A DNA stretch of 64,000 nucleotides from Changchengzhania lutea (GTDB taxonomy: Bacteria; Bacteroidota; Bacteroidia; Flavobacteriales; Flavobacteriaceae). Made by a program: the position numbers and the translations under genes. The stretch lies in NCBI RefSeq assembly GCF_006974145.1, contig NZ_CP039456.1, positions 2,076,001 through 2,140,000 of the forward strand, given 5' to 3'. Below the pieces are notes generated by a model, which saw only the letters and a list, made by a program, of their open reading frames with translations, ran no database searches and was not told the DNA's origin. Below are positions 17,113 through 26,277 of this stretch, in pieces. How positions within the stretch are numbered: the first letter of the stretch is position 1; the number at the start of each line of letters is the position of its first letter.

Positions 17113-17727
17113 TTATATTTTCTTCAAGCTTGCTTTTCTGCCTAACCAAAAAGCAACGAGCGTTAAAGACATGCCAACAAACATGAGGTAGCCTCCTGTA
17201 TGCGGTAAAGACGTGACATCAAAATTTAATAGTTTTTGAAAACCAAATAATGGCGGTTTGTAAGACATAGGTGTGCCATCTGGATTGGTTACTTTTATTA
17301 TGGCATGCGGATCTAAATTACTACCATAATCGATTAACCAGCTATTAAAATCGTACATACCTAAAACTCCCAATATTGACATTAATATAAACCAACCTAA
17401 AAAAAACTTGTAACTTATTTTTTTGAAAACTCCTAGTGAGCCAATAGTAACGCCCAATATTACCATTGCTAAAATAACCTTTGGAAATACTGAGAACTCC
17501 CACATTTCATCTGGTTTGGGAATGGTCTTCATACCTATATAGTGATTTAATCCATCAATATTCTGTAAGTCAAATTCCGATACCCCTTGAATACCGTTAA
17601 TATAAATATTCATTCCAAGTGGGTCTGGATATTGTGGTGCACCAAGCATAATGTTCCATAATGGAAATTTAAAAAGTCCTAATAACAGTAATGAACCTAT
17701 AATCATTATAATGCTAGCCTTTTTCAT
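17113..17727 (-). CDS. NosB-like membrane protein of the nos cluster
   Basis: A 204-residue inner-membrane protein. Helices lie near residues 4-22, 85-105, 110-130 and 178-198. Between the first two is a periplasmic stretch with GIQGVSEFDLQNIDGLNHYIGMK, and a second loop has DPHAIIKVTNPDG. Clade II nos clusters have an uncharacterised membrane protein gene, nosB, directly after nosZ, and this gene holds that position. Sequence identity to described NosB cannot be checked here. It is separated from nosZ by 165 bp with a strong hairpin. Confidence 0.7.
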   Translation of the reverse strand: MKKASIIMIIGSLLLLGLFKFPLWNIMLGAPQYPDPLGMNIYINGIQGVSEFDLQNIDGLNHYIGMKTIPKPDEMWEFSVFPKVILAMVILGVTIGSLGVFKKISYKFFLGWFILMSILGVLGMYDFNSWLIDYGSNLDPHAIIKVTNPDGTPMSYKPPLFGFQKLLNFDVTSLPHTGGYLMFVGMSLTLVAFWLGRKASLKKI

Positions 17728-17799
17728 CTTAATTAAATATTGATAATTGATGTGCGGTTTAAGGTTTCTGCCTAAGCAGACTTTAATATTCTAAAAAGA

Positions 17800-17830
17800 A
17801 AGGCGAGAGCGAAATATCAACTCTCGCCTT
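17800..17830 (-). terminator. Hairpin after nosZ, probable attenuator or processing site
   Basis: The arms AAGGCGAGAG (17800-17809) and CTCTCGCCTT (17821-17830) pair perfectly over 10 bp with an 11-nt loop. On the minus strand the stem is followed by TCTTTTT, a modest U-tract. Because the downstream nos genes have no obvious promoter of their own, partial termination or 3'-end protection of nosZ mRNA is likely, giving more NosZ than maturation proteins. Confidence 0.7.
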
Positions 17831-17892
17831 ATATTAGGAAAATAAACACTAAAACAAAATCTCCCTAAATTTATACGTGTGTGAACTAATTA

Positions 17893-19854
17893 TTAATCGT
17901 CACCTAAAGACCAAGACAACTCTATATTTGAGCTTGCAGGAGATACACGAACGTATCCTTGCATTTCTTGATGTAATGCAGAACAGAAATCTGTACAATA
18001 GAATGGCCAAACACCTACTTGCTTAGGTTCCCAAGTTAACGTTCTGGTCTGTCCTGGTCCAATTAACAATTCAGCATTATTAGCACCAATCATTGCGAAA
18101 CCGTGAGGTACATCGAAATCTTGTTCTAAGTTAGTTACATGGAAGAATACTTTGTCTCCTACTTTAACACCTTCAATATTATCTGGTGAGAAGTGACTAC
18201 GTATCATGGTCATGTAAACATGAACGTTTTTACCATCTCTAACTATCTTGACCTCAGCATCATTTGTTGCTTTTCTTGGATGTTCGTTTTCAGCTAGCCT
18301 ATAGATTTTTTTCGAATTATTTTTAATAATTTCTGCTGGAATTGCTGCTGCATAGTGAGGCTCACCATGTGTAGGGAAATCTAAAAGTAATTCCATTTTA
18401 TCTCCAGAGATATCATAAAGTTGTGCAGAGTGTTCCATTTCTGGGCCTGTTGGTAAATACCGGTCTTTTGTTATTTTGTTCATAGCAAACATATATTTAC
18501 CAAAAGGTTTTGCAGAGTTTCCTCCAGGAATTGTTAAGTGACCAACAGAATAATACGTTGGTTTTCTGTCAATAACTTCCCAAGTACCCAATTTCCATTT
18601 TACAACTTCAGAAGAAATAAAGAAGGTCGTATAGGCATTTCCTTTACCATCAAATTCGGTATGTAAAGGTCCTAAACCTGGTTGCTCTACAGAACCTGCC
18701 AAAACATCTTCGAAGTTTAAAATTGGAATACCATAAGCATCACCTGCAAATTTTTTGTTCTCAATAGCATCAAGCATTTTTGTAAATGAGTGTACTGTTA
18801 AATTAGCTGAAAGTTTACCGTTACCAACAATATATTCTCCCGATGGATCTACGTCACAACCATGAGGTGATTTTGGAGTTGGTAATAAATATACAGCTCC
18901 AGGAACTTCTGAAGGATTCACCACACGTACTTCTTTTTTCATAGTAGACGTTGCAGTATGTGTTGCTTCATCATATACGTTATGCGCATAATTTGCTGGC
19001 ATCATTGTACCACCACCATTATTTACGTATTCTTCAATTTTTTTCCAGTTTATAGCAGCAATAAAATCTTTATCGTTTTGAGAAGCATTAACCTCTAATA
19101 AAGTATTGGCTTCTTCTGTATTATAAGTGGTAAAGAAGAACCAACCATGGGATTTTCCACGTCCAGGATGCGATAAATCATAGTTGAAACCTGGCATTAG
19201 TACTTGGAATTTAATATCCATATGACCATGTTCTGGATCTACAGAGATAAAAGATAGCGCCCCTTTAAAGTTTCCTTTATAGTCTTTAATAGACATGTCT
19301 TTTTGTGGGACTGGTACAGAAAAACGTGTCCCCGCTACGACATACTCAGTATTTTCTGTAATAAAAGATGAACTGTGGTTTCCTGCACTATTTGGAACTT
19401 CAATAATTTCTTCAGTTTCAAAAGTTGTTAAACTAATTCTTGCAATACGAGGTGTATTGTTTCCATTAATAAAAATCCAACGACCATCTAATTCTCCTTT
19501 AGTTTGAGAAATGTCTGGGTGATGCGAATCATCCCAAGGTACAAAACCATAAGATGTCTCTAACATAGGTTTGGTTTCTTCAGAATAGCCATAACCATTT
19601 GTTGGAAATTGAGAGAATACCGGAATTTCTTTAAACATTCTGCCTGACGGTAAGCCGTAAACCGTAAGGTTACCACTATATCCTCCAGAGATAAATGCGT
19701 AATGCGAATCGTGCTCACCAGGAGCTACATACACCTTTTCTGCGTTGTTACTAGATAAGGCTCCAGAGTTATTGGACTTACCTGAGTTATTACAGCTTGT
19801 AAATGCGACAAGAACCGCTACAATTGCAATAGTTGATGTTAATATATTTTTCAT
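17893..19854 (-). CDS. nosZ: Nitrous oxide reductase NosZ, clade II-like
   Basis: A 653-residue enzyme that reduces N2O to N2. The N-terminus is a Sec-type lipoprotein signal (FTSCNNSGK) with no twin-arginine motif, which matches clade II (Sec-exported) rather than clade I enzymes. The N-terminal seven-bladed propeller carries CuZ histidines, for example in DDSHHPD and NSAGNHSS. The C-terminal cupredoxin domain (about 545-653) binds CuA through C620, C624, H628 and M631 (CTDFCSALHQEM). It lies behind cytochrome c and fasciclin genes and before the NosB-like gene. Gene neighbours nosL, nosD, nosF and nosY complete the system. Confidence 0.97.
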   Translation of the reverse strand: MKNILTSTIAIVAVLVAFTSCNNSGKSNNSGALSSNNAEKVYVAPGEHDSHYAFISGGYSGNLTVYGLPSGRMFKEIPVFSQFPTNGYGYSEETKPMLETSYGFVPWDDSHHPDISQTKGELDGRWIFINGNNTPRIARISLTTFETEEIIEVPNSAGNHSSSFITENTEYVVAGTRFSVPVPQKDMSIKDYKGNFKGALSFISVDPEHGHMDIKFQVLMPGFNYDLSHPGRGKSHGWFFFTTYNTEEANTLLEVNASQNDKDFIAAINWKKIEEYVNNGGGTMMPANYAHNVYDEATHTATSTMKKEVRVVNPSEVPGAVYLLPTPKSPHGCDVDPSGEYIVGNGKLSANLTVHSFTKMLDAIENKKFAGDAYGIPILNFEDVLAGSVEQPGLGPLHTEFDGKGNAYTTFFISSEVVKWKLGTWEVIDRKPTYYSVGHLTIPGGNSAKPFGKYMFAMNKITKDRYLPTGPEMEHSAQLYDISGDKMELLLDFPTHGEPHYAAAIPAEIIKNNSKKIYRLAENEHPRKATNDAEVKIVRDGKNVHVYMTMIRSHFSPDNIEGVKVGDKVFFHVTNLEQDFDVPHGFAMIGANNAELLIGPGQTRTLTWEPKQVGVWPFYCTDFCSALHQEMQGYVRVSPASSNIELSWSLGDD

Positions 19855-19878
19855 TTTAATATAAATTTGATTAGTGTT

Positions 19879-20454
19879 TTATTCATCAGTTGGTGGCAAT
19901 AATACTTTATCTATGACATGCACAATACCATTACCAGCTTTTACACTGCCAAGTATTTTTGCACCTCCAATCATTGGTTCTCCATCAACAATTTCTATCT
20001 GTACATATTGGTTGTTCGCTTGACCTAACTTTTTAAACTTCTTTAAAAACTCTTTAGAGTAGTTTCCAGGAGTAACGTGATACTTTAAGATATTAGCTAA
20101 AGCATCCTTGTTTTCTGGCTTTAACAAATTTTCTACAGTGCCTTCTGGTAATGCTGAAAAGGCTTCATTAGTTGGTGCAAATACCATTAAAGGTCCTGCA
20201 TTTACTAAAACATTTTCTAATTGAGCAGCTTGTACCGCAGCAACCAAAGTTGTATGATCTTTTGAGCCAATGGCTATTTGTAATACATTAGGTGTAGATC
20301 CATCATCTTCAATAAAGGCCTGACCTTGTTTTTCGTCAGTTTGTTCAGTAACTGTTGTTGCCGGCTCTTCTGTTTGATCGTCTTTATTATTCTTACAGTT
20401 AAAGAACAATACAACAAGAAGTGTGGTAAATAGGATTTTAAGGTTAGTTTTCAT
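19879..20454 (-). CDS. Fasciclin (FAS1) domain lipoprotein of the nos operon
   Basis: A 191-residue protein with signal peptide and lipobox (LFFNCKN). After an acidic Thr/Glu-rich linker, residues about 65-190 form one FAS1 domain, seen in LVAAVQAAQLENVL, GPLMVFAPTNEAFSALPEG, NILKYHVTPG and GNGIVHVIDKVLLP. FAS1 domains usually mediate adhesion or protein contacts; no enzyme function is expected. It lies 24 bp before nosZ and 6 bp after the cytochrome gene. A scaffold role for the periplasmic N2O reductase complex is a guess from position. Confidence 0.85.
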   Translation of the reverse strand: MKTNLKILFTTLLVVLFFNCKNNKDDQTEEPATTVTEQTDEKQGQAFIEDDGSTPNVLQIAIGSKDHTTLVAAVQAAQLENVLVNAGPLMVFAPTNEAFSALPEGTVENLLKPENKDALANILKYHVTPGNYSKEFLKKFKKLGQANNQYVQIEIVDGEPMIGGAKILGSVKAGNGIVHVIDKVLLPPTDE

Positions 20455-20460
20455 ATGTAA

Positions 20461-20964
20461 TTATTTTAATGTTCTAAAATATTCTAAAACTGCTCTGGCT
20501 TCTTCTTCGGTAAGATTTTGGTTAGCCATAGGCGAGCCATTAAATTCCATTAACAACTCTTTTGCCAAAGGATCTTTTTGTACCATTTCATCTGGATTTA
20601 AAATCATGTTCATAACCCATTCCGGTGTTCTACGTTCTAAAATCCCTGTTGGAGCTGGACCAATAAATTTTTTATCTGCTCGGTGGCAAGCGGTACACAT
20701 TTTTTTATAGATATCAGCACCGTGGGCTGCCATACTTTGGTCAATTTCGGCAGGTAAGTCAATAGATGTGATTGGACCAATGCCTTTGTTGGATAGGGCT
20801 ACTTTTTTTGAGGCCGGAACTTTTTCGGCACTACTAGTTGCTTTTTGTTCTGTAGGCGCTTTTTTTTCATAAGAAAAGCCCTCTTTCTTTTTTTCTTCTT
20901 TACCACCACAACTTATTAGCAGTATTGCAAAAAAGGCCATAACAATGTTTAGTGTTTTTTTCAT
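20461..20964 (-). CDS. Monohaem cytochrome c lipoprotein, first gene of the nos operon
   Basis: A 167-residue lipoprotein (lipobox LISCGGK, Cys at 19). An acidic/Lys/Ala-rich linker is followed by a class I cytochrome c domain with CTACH at 90-94 and likely distal Met in NGSPMANQNLT. It is the first gene behind the Crp/Fnr-type promoter and is probably the direct electron donor to NosZ. Such a small cytochrome c in the nos cluster is common in clade II organisms. Confidence 0.88.
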   Translation of the reverse strand: MKKTLNIVMAFFAILLISCGGKEEKKKEGFSYEKKAPTEQKATSSAEKVPASKKVALSNKGIGPITSIDLPAEIDQSMAAHGADIYKKMCTACHRADKKFIGPAPTGILERRTPEWVMNMILNPDEMVQKDPLAKELLMEFNGSPMANQNLTEEEARAVLEYFRTLK

Positions 20965-20985
20965 GTTTAATTTAATTTAGTGGTG

Positions 20986-21028
20986 CAAATTTAAAACTAG
21001 ATACCGCAATATAATATGATAAAAATCA
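20986..21028 (-). promoter_or_regulatory. nos operon promoter with Crp/Fnr-type operator
   Basis: On the minus strand TGATTTTTATCA (21017-21028) is followed by exactly 23 nt and TAAATTTG (20986-20993). It matches TTGAT-N4-ATCAA-like sites of Fnr/Dnr regulators at the core TGAT-N4-ATCA. No good -33 TTTG is seen at the right distance, which suggests dependence on the activator. Predicted start is near 20979, 15 nt before the cytochrome start codon. Confidence 0.75.
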
Positions 21029-21060
21029 TTTTTAGGATAAAAACATCTTTTTTATATTTG
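21017..21060 (+). promoter_or_regulatory. rrf2 promoter sharing the nos operator
   Basis: On the plus strand the same palindrome (21017-21028) is followed after 24 nt by TATATTTG (21053-21060), then the Rrf2 start codon at 21084. AAAACATCTT (21040-21049), an NsrR-like half-site on the opposite strand, lies between operator and -7 element, as at the fossil promoter near 10630. This suggests activation by the Crp/Fnr protein and self-repression by the Rrf2 protein. Confidence 0.6.
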
Positions 21061-21083
21061 TGCTGGATTTATTATATTCGAAA

Positions 21084-21515
21084 ATGCTTTCAAATTCATC
21101 AAAATACGCTATTAAAGCCGTACTATATCTGGCTTTAAATTCCAGTAAAAACAATAAGGTAATGGTTAAGGACATTGCTAAACCTATAAATGTGCCGCAG
21201 GCTTATATTGCAAAATTGTTGCAAGCATTGGTTAAAGAAAAAATAGTAACATCTGTTAGAGGGGTGAATGGGGGGTTTTATTTAGATGAAAAAAATAAAA
21301 ACCAAACCATATTAAGTATTATTGCGGTAATAAACGGGAAAGAACAATTTAATACGTGTATGCTAAGTTTAGAAAAATGCGACGAAGACAAACCTTGTCC
21401 GTTACATAACATGCTAAACCCTTCAAGAAATGACATATTAAAAAATTTAAGGTCCAAAACCATTAAAGATCTTGTTAAGGATGTTGAATTAGGAAATACT
21501 TTTCTTCCGCTTTAA
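21084..21515 (+). CDS. Rrf2-family regulator, NsrR-like, with three cysteines
   Basis: A 143-residue regulator from the ATG at 21084. An upstream GTG at 21060 is in frame but lies inside the promoter, and family members begin MLSNSSKYA. Residues 1-80 form a winged helix-turn-helix (KDIAKPINVPQAYIAKLLQALVKEKIVTSVRGVNGGF). C92, C99 and C105 (C-X6-C-X5-C) resemble the cluster ligands of NsrR and IscR. It is divergent from the nos operon, so NO sensing and control of denitrification or NO defence is likely. IscR-like or redox functions cannot be excluded. Confidence 0.85.
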   Translation: MLSNSSKYAIKAVLYLALNSSKNNKVMVKDIAKPINVPQAYIAKLLQALVKEKIVTSVRGVNGGFYLDEKNKNQTILSIIAVINGKEQFNTCMLSLEKCDEDKPCPLHNMLNPSRNDILKNLRSKTIKDLVKDVELGNTFLPL

Positions 21516-22021
21516 AAATAGAATCTAACAAACGGCGCCCATGGATCTATATAAATACTCTTTTCTTTATCATAAAGTAAATCATAACGCAAACCGAATG
21601 TTACATTTCCGCTTCTGTAACCCGCGCCAATAAAGAGTGCTGGAGACCAGTAAGTGTCATTTTCAATATTCAGACTCTCATCGTAATTCCTTTTAACATG
21701 AAGTTGCTCAAACTCTGATGACAATTGGATTTCATTAATCACATTAAATAAGCCAATGATGCTACCACCTAAGATGGTCGACTTATAAACATTTTTCTGG
21801 TTGTTTATAGTGCCATTTAAACCCAAACCAATTGCAAAGTTTTGGTCAATTTCATAAATGGCACTTGGGGCTAAAGTGCCACTAAAAAAACCATCCCCAA
21901 AACTCAGTCCTATCCCGCCACCAAAACGTACATGGTCCCAAAATTCATTATTCTGTTGAGCCGAGAGGCAAATAACAGTCGAGAAAAAAAATATGATTAT
22001 TGTAAATGAAACTTTGTTCAT
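21512..22021 (-). CDS. Small outer-membrane beta-barrel protein
   Basis: About 169 residues from the Met of MNKVSFTIIIFFFSTV, which gives a clean signal peptide ending LSAQQ; a longer in-frame start at 22069 adds 16 residues without a signal. The mature part has alternating strands such as VRFGGGIGLSFGDGFF and FAIGLGLNGTI and ends in Phe (APFVRFYF), as outer-membrane barrels do. It is convergent with the Rrf2 gene, overlapping its end by 4 bp, and divergent from sucA. In flavobacterial genomes a small barrel next to sucA is sometimes misnamed a ketoglutarate enzyme; nothing here supports that. Confidence 0.75.
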   Translation of the reverse strand: MNKVSFTIIIFFFSTVICLSAQQNNEFWDHVRFGGGIGLSFGDGFFSGTLAPSAIYEIDQNFAIGLGLNGTINNQKNVYKSTILGGSIIGLFNVINEIQLSSEFEQLHVKRNYDESLNIENDTYWSPALFIGAGYRSGNVTFGLRYDLLYDKEKSIYIDPWAPFVRFYF

Positions 22022-22150
22022 AATGTTCATTAATATGGGGTTATAGTGAAAATCGTTATGAATCAACACAGGGAAATCAATGACAAATCTAAAAATTAAT
22101 TATGTGATTATAAATATAGTGAAAGCAACTTTTAATTTTACTAAATGTTG

Positions 22151-22158
22151 TATTTTTG
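22151..22158 (+). promoter_or_regulatory. Putative sucA promoter element
   Basis: TATTTTTG matches the Bacteroidota -7 consensus TAnnTTTG and lies 38 bp before the sucA start codon, in the gap shared with the divergent barrel gene. A -33 TTTG is not clear. Confidence 0.45.
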
Positions 22159-22196
22159 ATGAAATTTTGACTTAGCGACATTATATTACAATAATA

Positions 22197-24938
22197 ATGG
22201 ATAAATTTTCTTTTTTAAACGCCGCACACACAGCTTATTTTGCTGATTTATACGATCAATACATACAAAACCCTGATGCAGTTGAACCTAGTTGGAGAGC
22301 TTTTTTTCAAGGCTACGATTTTGGGAGTGAAAATTATGGTTTAGATGGCGAAATAGTAGAGGGAGTAGTAACCCAAATCCCTGAGCATATTCAAAAAGAG
22401 TTTAGTGTTGTAAAACTTATTGATGGGTATAGAATGCGGGGGCACTTGTTTACCAAAACAAATCCAGTTCGCGATAGAAGAACCTATAAACCCAATTTAG
22501 ATCTAGTAAATTTTGGTCTCTCATTAAACGATTTAGATACTGTTTTCAATGCTGGGGAAACCATAGGTATTGGGGCACAAACCTTAAGAGAAACCATTGT
22601 TCATTTAGAGCGTATTTATTGCAGCTCTATCGGGGTAGAATACATGTATCTTCGTAACCCGGATGTGATTAAGTGGTGGCAGGGGAGATTAAATGAAAAT
22701 GATAATCACCCTAATTATTCAATAGAAACCAAAAAATACATTCTTTCAAAATTAAATCAAGCGGTGACGTTCGAGAACTTTTTGCAGACCAAATATGTGG
22801 GGCAAAAACGATTTTCTTTGGAAGGTGGCGAAACTCTAATTCCTGCCATTAGCAACGTCATGTATTATGCTGTAGAAAGATATGGTGTAAAAGAATGTGT
22901 GCTAGGAATGGCACACCGCGGACGTTTAAGTACGCTGGTCAACATTTTCAGAAAGCCTTTAAGCGAGCTTTTTAGTGAGTTTGAAGGGAAGGATTTTGAA
23001 GACGAAAACATTGATGGTGATGTAAAATATCACTTAGGGCTAACTTTAGATAAAACCTATTTAAACGGGAAGTCTATCAAGATGAACCTAGTGCCCAATC
23101 CATCACATTTAGAAACGGTAGGCCCTGTAGCAGAAGGGATTACCAGAGCTAAAATAGATAATGATTACGAAGGCGATAATTCTAAAATACTACCCATTCT
23201 AGTACATGGTGATGCAGCAATAGCGGGACAAGGTATTGTTTATGAGGTCGCGCAAATGAGCCAGTTAAATGGCTATAAAACAGGTGGGACGATTCATATT
23301 GTAGTAAATAATCAAATTGGTTTTACTACAAATTATTTAGATGGTCGTTCGAGTACCTATTGTACAGATGTTGCGAAGGTTACTTTATCGCCAGTCATGC
23401 ATGTGAATGCAGATGATGCTGAGGCGGTGGTTCATGCCGTCGAAATGGCTTTAGAATACAGAATGCGATACAGGAAAGATGTTTATATTGATCTTTTGGG
23501 ATACCGAAAGTATGGACACAACGAAGGTGATGAGCCTCGATTTACACAGCCTAAACTGTATAAAAAAATTGCAAAACACGATAATCCATATAAAATATAT
23601 TCAGAAAAGTTAATAGCTGAAAATTCTATTGATAAGGCATACGTAGAGAAGATCACAGCAGATTTTAAAGCGACTTTAGAAAAGGAATTCACCAAATCCA
23701 AAAATGCAGATGCGAGTATAGTACGTGAATTTATGGGGGAGCGCTGGACGGATTTTGAACGTCAAGGTGTTGATGCCATGCTAGAATCGGTGGACACGTC
23801 GTATTCAAAAGAAAAATTAAAAAACATCTCAAAAGTAGTCTCTACTGTGCCAGAAGGTGCTAAATTTTTACGTAAGGCAGAACGAATTCTAGAAGGCCGT
23901 TACAAAATGGTATTTGAAAGTGACACTTTAGATTGGGGCATGGGCGAAACTTTAGCTTACGGAAGTTTAATGGAAGAAGGCTTTAACGTTCGTATGTCTG
24001 GCCAAGATGTAGAACGCGGTACCTTTAGTCACCGTCATGCTATTTTAAGAGATGAAGTTTCAGAAAAGCGTATTAATTTATTAAATACCAATCCTGCGAA
24101 TACAGGTAAAATGGATATTTATAATTCATTGTTATCAGAATATGGTGTTTTAGGTTTTGATTATGGGTATGCCATGGCCAACCCGAACACCTTAACCATT
24201 TGGGAAGCTCAGTTTGGTGATTTTAGCAATGGTGCTCAAATTATATTCGATCAATATTTATCTGCAGCTGAAGATAAGTGGAAATCCCAAAATGGGATTG
24301 TGGTTTTATTACCGCATGGTTACGAGGGCCAAGGTTCAGAGCACTCATCGGCAAGAATAGAGCGCTACCTGCAACTTTGTGGCGATGATAATATGAATGT
24401 TGCCAATTGTACAACACCTGCTAATTTTTATCATTTGTTACGTCGTCAAATGAAACGCGATTTTAGAAAACCGCTGATTGTGTTTACCCCTAAAAGTTTA
24501 TTGAGATTGCCAAAGGCAACATCATCAATAGATGAATTAGCAAAAGGATCTTTTCAAGAAGTAATTGATGATACGGTAAATCCGGAGAACATCAAAAAAC
24601 TCGTATTCTGTTCAGGTAAATTTTATTACGATTTATTGGAAGAGCGTGAGCAACATGGAAATGACTCGGTTGCCTTGGTTAGAGTAGAGCAACTATTTCC
24701 ATTGCATAAAGAAAAATTACAAGGCATTATTGATCGCTACCCGAATGTTGAACATTATGTATGGGCACAAGAAGAACCAAAAAATATGGGCCCTTGGAGT
24801 CATATGGCGCAGCGATTTGATTTGGTTAAATTAGAAGTCATTTCAAGACCATACAGTTCGGTTCCAGCACCAGGTTCCAGCACTAGAGATAAGCGCAGAC
24901 AAAGGCGGGTTATCAATGCTGTTTTTGATCAATCTTAA
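22197..24938 (+). CDS. sucA: 2-oxoglutarate dehydrogenase E1 component
   Basis: A 913-residue thiamine-diphosphate enzyme of the TCA cycle that decarboxylates 2-oxoglutarate and passes the succinyl group to the E2 lipoyl domain. The N-terminal motif FLNAAHTAYFADLYDQY is the E2-interaction helix. The central MAHRGRLSTLVNIF, HGDAAIAGQG and NNQIGFTT hold the cofactor site, and the C-terminal domain has GQDVERGTFSHRHA and LLPHGYEGQGSEHSSAR. Length matches the family. It is followed by sucB after 62 bp. Confidence 0.97.
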   Translation: MDKFSFLNAAHTAYFADLYDQYIQNPDAVEPSWRAFFQGYDFGSENYGLDGEIVEGVVTQIPEHIQKEFSVVKLIDGYRMRGHLFTKTNPVRDRRTYKPNLDLVNFGLSLNDLDTVFNAGETIGIGAQTLRETIVHLERIYCSSIGVEYMYLRNPDVIKWWQGRLNENDNHPNYSIETKKYILSKLNQAVTFENFLQTKYVGQKRFSLEGGETLIPAISNVMYYAVERYGVKECVLGMAHRGRLSTLVNIFRKPLSELFSEFEGKDFEDENIDGDVKYHLGLTLDKTYLNGKSIKMNLVPNPSHLETVGPVAEGITRAKIDNDYEGDNSKILPILVHGDAAIAGQGIVYEVAQMSQLNGYKTGGTIHIVVNNQIGFTTNYLDGRSSTYCTDVAKVTLSPVMHVNADDAEAVVHAVEMALEYRMRYRKDVYIDLLGYRKYGHNEGDEPRFTQPKLYKKIAKHDNPYKIYSEKLIAENSIDKAYVEKITADFKATLEKEFTKSKNADASIVREFMGERWTDFERQGVDAMLESVDTSYSKEKLKNISKVVSTVPEGAKFLRKAERILEGRYKMVFESDTLDWGMGETLAYGSLMEEGFNVRMSGQDVERGTFSHRHAILRDEVSEKRINLLNTNPANTGKMDIYNSLLSEYGVLGFDYGYAMANPNTLTIWEAQFGDFSNGAQIIFDQYLSAAEDKWKSQNGIVVLLPHGYEGQGSEHSSARIERYLQLCGDDNMNVANCTTPANFYHLLRRQMKRDFRKPLIVFTPKSLLRLPKATSSIDELAKGSFQEVIDDTVNPENIKKLVFCSGKFYYDLLEEREQHGNDSVALVRVEQLFPLHKEKLQGIIDRYPNVEHYVWAQEEPKNMGPWSHMAQRFDLVKLEVISRPYSSVPAPGSSTRDKRRQRRVINAVFDQS

Positions 24939-25000
24939 GATTATAATTAATAAAAATATTTAAATAGATAGTAATTCATATACCATTAAAATTATAAAGA

Positions 25001-26212
25001 ATGATTTTAGAAATGAAAGTGCCTTCTCCAGGAGAATCCATTACAGAAGTGGAAATAGCAACATGGCTAGTTGAAGACGGAGACTATGTAGAGAAAGACC
25101 AAGCCATAGCAGAGGTGGATAGCGATAAGGCAACCCTTGAGTTACCAGCAGAAGCGAGTGGTGTTATTACACTTAAAGCGGAAGAAGGTGATGCAGTAGA
25201 AGTGGGTGCGATAGTGTGTTTAATAGATACGAGTGCTGAAAAACCAGAAGGTGATGAAGTTGCAAAAGAAGAAAAGAAAGCCGATGCTCCAAAAGCTGAA
25301 CCTGCTAAAGAGGCGAAACCTGAGTCTTCAACTTATGCTACAGGTACAGCAAGTCCAGCTGCAAAAAAAATACTGGCAGAGAAGGGTATGGATACATCCA
25401 CAATTTCTGGAACAGGAAAGGATGGAAGAATTACGAAGGCGGATGCTGTAAATGCAGTGCCCTCTATGGGAACGCCAACGGGCGGAAGCAGAGGAACTTC
25501 ACGTAGTAAAATGTCAATGCTGCGCCGTAAAGTAGCAGAACGTTTAGTAGAAGCTAAGAATACAACCGCGATGTTAACCACATTTAATGAGGTGGATATG
25601 TCGCAAATATTTGCTTTAAGAACTGAGTACAAAGAAACGTTTAAGGCAAAACATGGTGTAAGTTTAGGCTTTATGAGTTTTTTCACCTTAGCGATAGTAA
25701 GGGCGTTAAAAATGTATCCTGCTGTTAATTCGATGATTGATGGAAAGGAAATGATTTCTTATGATTTTTATGACATAAGTATTGCTGTTTCTGGACCTAA
25801 AGGACTCATGGTTCCCGTGATGCGAAATGTGGAAAACTTGAGCTTTAGAGGTGTAGAGTCTGAAGTAAAGCGATTGGCTATTCGTGCTCGTGATGGACAG
25901 ATTACTGTTGATGAGATGACTGGGGGTACGTTTACCATTTCTAACGGAGGTGTTTTTGGGAGTATGCTATCTACTCCAATTATCAATCCGCCACAAAGTG
26001 GTATTTTAGGGATGCACAATATAGTGGAACGTCCGGTTGCTGTTGATGGTAAAGTAGAGATTCGCCCAATTATGTATGTGGCCTTATCTTACGACCATAG
26101 GATTATTGATGGAAAGGAGAGCGTAGGATTTTTAGTGGCTGTAAAAGAGGCTTTAGAAAATCCTGTAGAATTATTGATGAACAATGATGTTAAAAAGGCT
26201 TTAGAACTTTAA
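25001..26212 (+). CDS. sucB: Dihydrolipoyllysine succinyltransferase, E2 of 2-oxoglutarate dehydrogenase
   Basis: A 403-residue E2 protein. Residues 1-75 are a lipoyl domain with the lipoylated Lys in [11 protein letters not shown] linker rich in Ala, Pro, Glu and Lys is followed by the subunit-binding domain ([32 protein letters not shown]). The catalytic domain has [16 protein letters not shown] with the active His and Asp near the C-terminus. It works with sucA; E3 is not encoded here. A strong terminator follows. Confidence 0.96.
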   Translation: MILEMKVPSPGESITEVEIATWLVEDGDYVEKDQAIAEVDSDKATLELPAEASGVITLKAEEGDAVEVGAIVCLIDTSAEKPEGDEVAKEEKKADAPKAEPAKEAKPESSTYATGTASPAAKKILAEKGMDTSTISGTGKDGRITKADAVNAVPSMGTPTGGSRGTSRSKMSMLRRKVAERLVEAKNTTAMLTTFNEVDMSQIFALRTEYKETFKAKHGVSLGFMSFFTLAIVRALKMYPAVNSMIDGKEMISYDFYDISIAVSGPKGLMVPVMRNVENLSFRGVESEVKRLAIRARDGQITVDEMTGGTFTISNGGVFGSMLSTPIINPPQSGILGMHNIVERPVAVDGKVEIRPIMYVALSYDHRIIDGKESVGFLVAVKEALENPVELLMNNDVKKALEL

Positions 26213-26232
26213 ATATTCAATTGAAATAAGTT

Positions 26233-26274
26233 AAAAAAAGGGTGCTATCAAATCTTCTTATAGCACCCCTTTTG
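26233..26274. terminator. Terminator after sucB
   Basis: GGGTGCTAT (26240-26248) pairs with ATAGCACCC (26260-26268) across an 11-nt loop, with A-run on the left and a short T-run on the right. It can serve both sucB and the small convergent ORF. Confidence 0.85.
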
Positions 26275-26277
26275 CAA

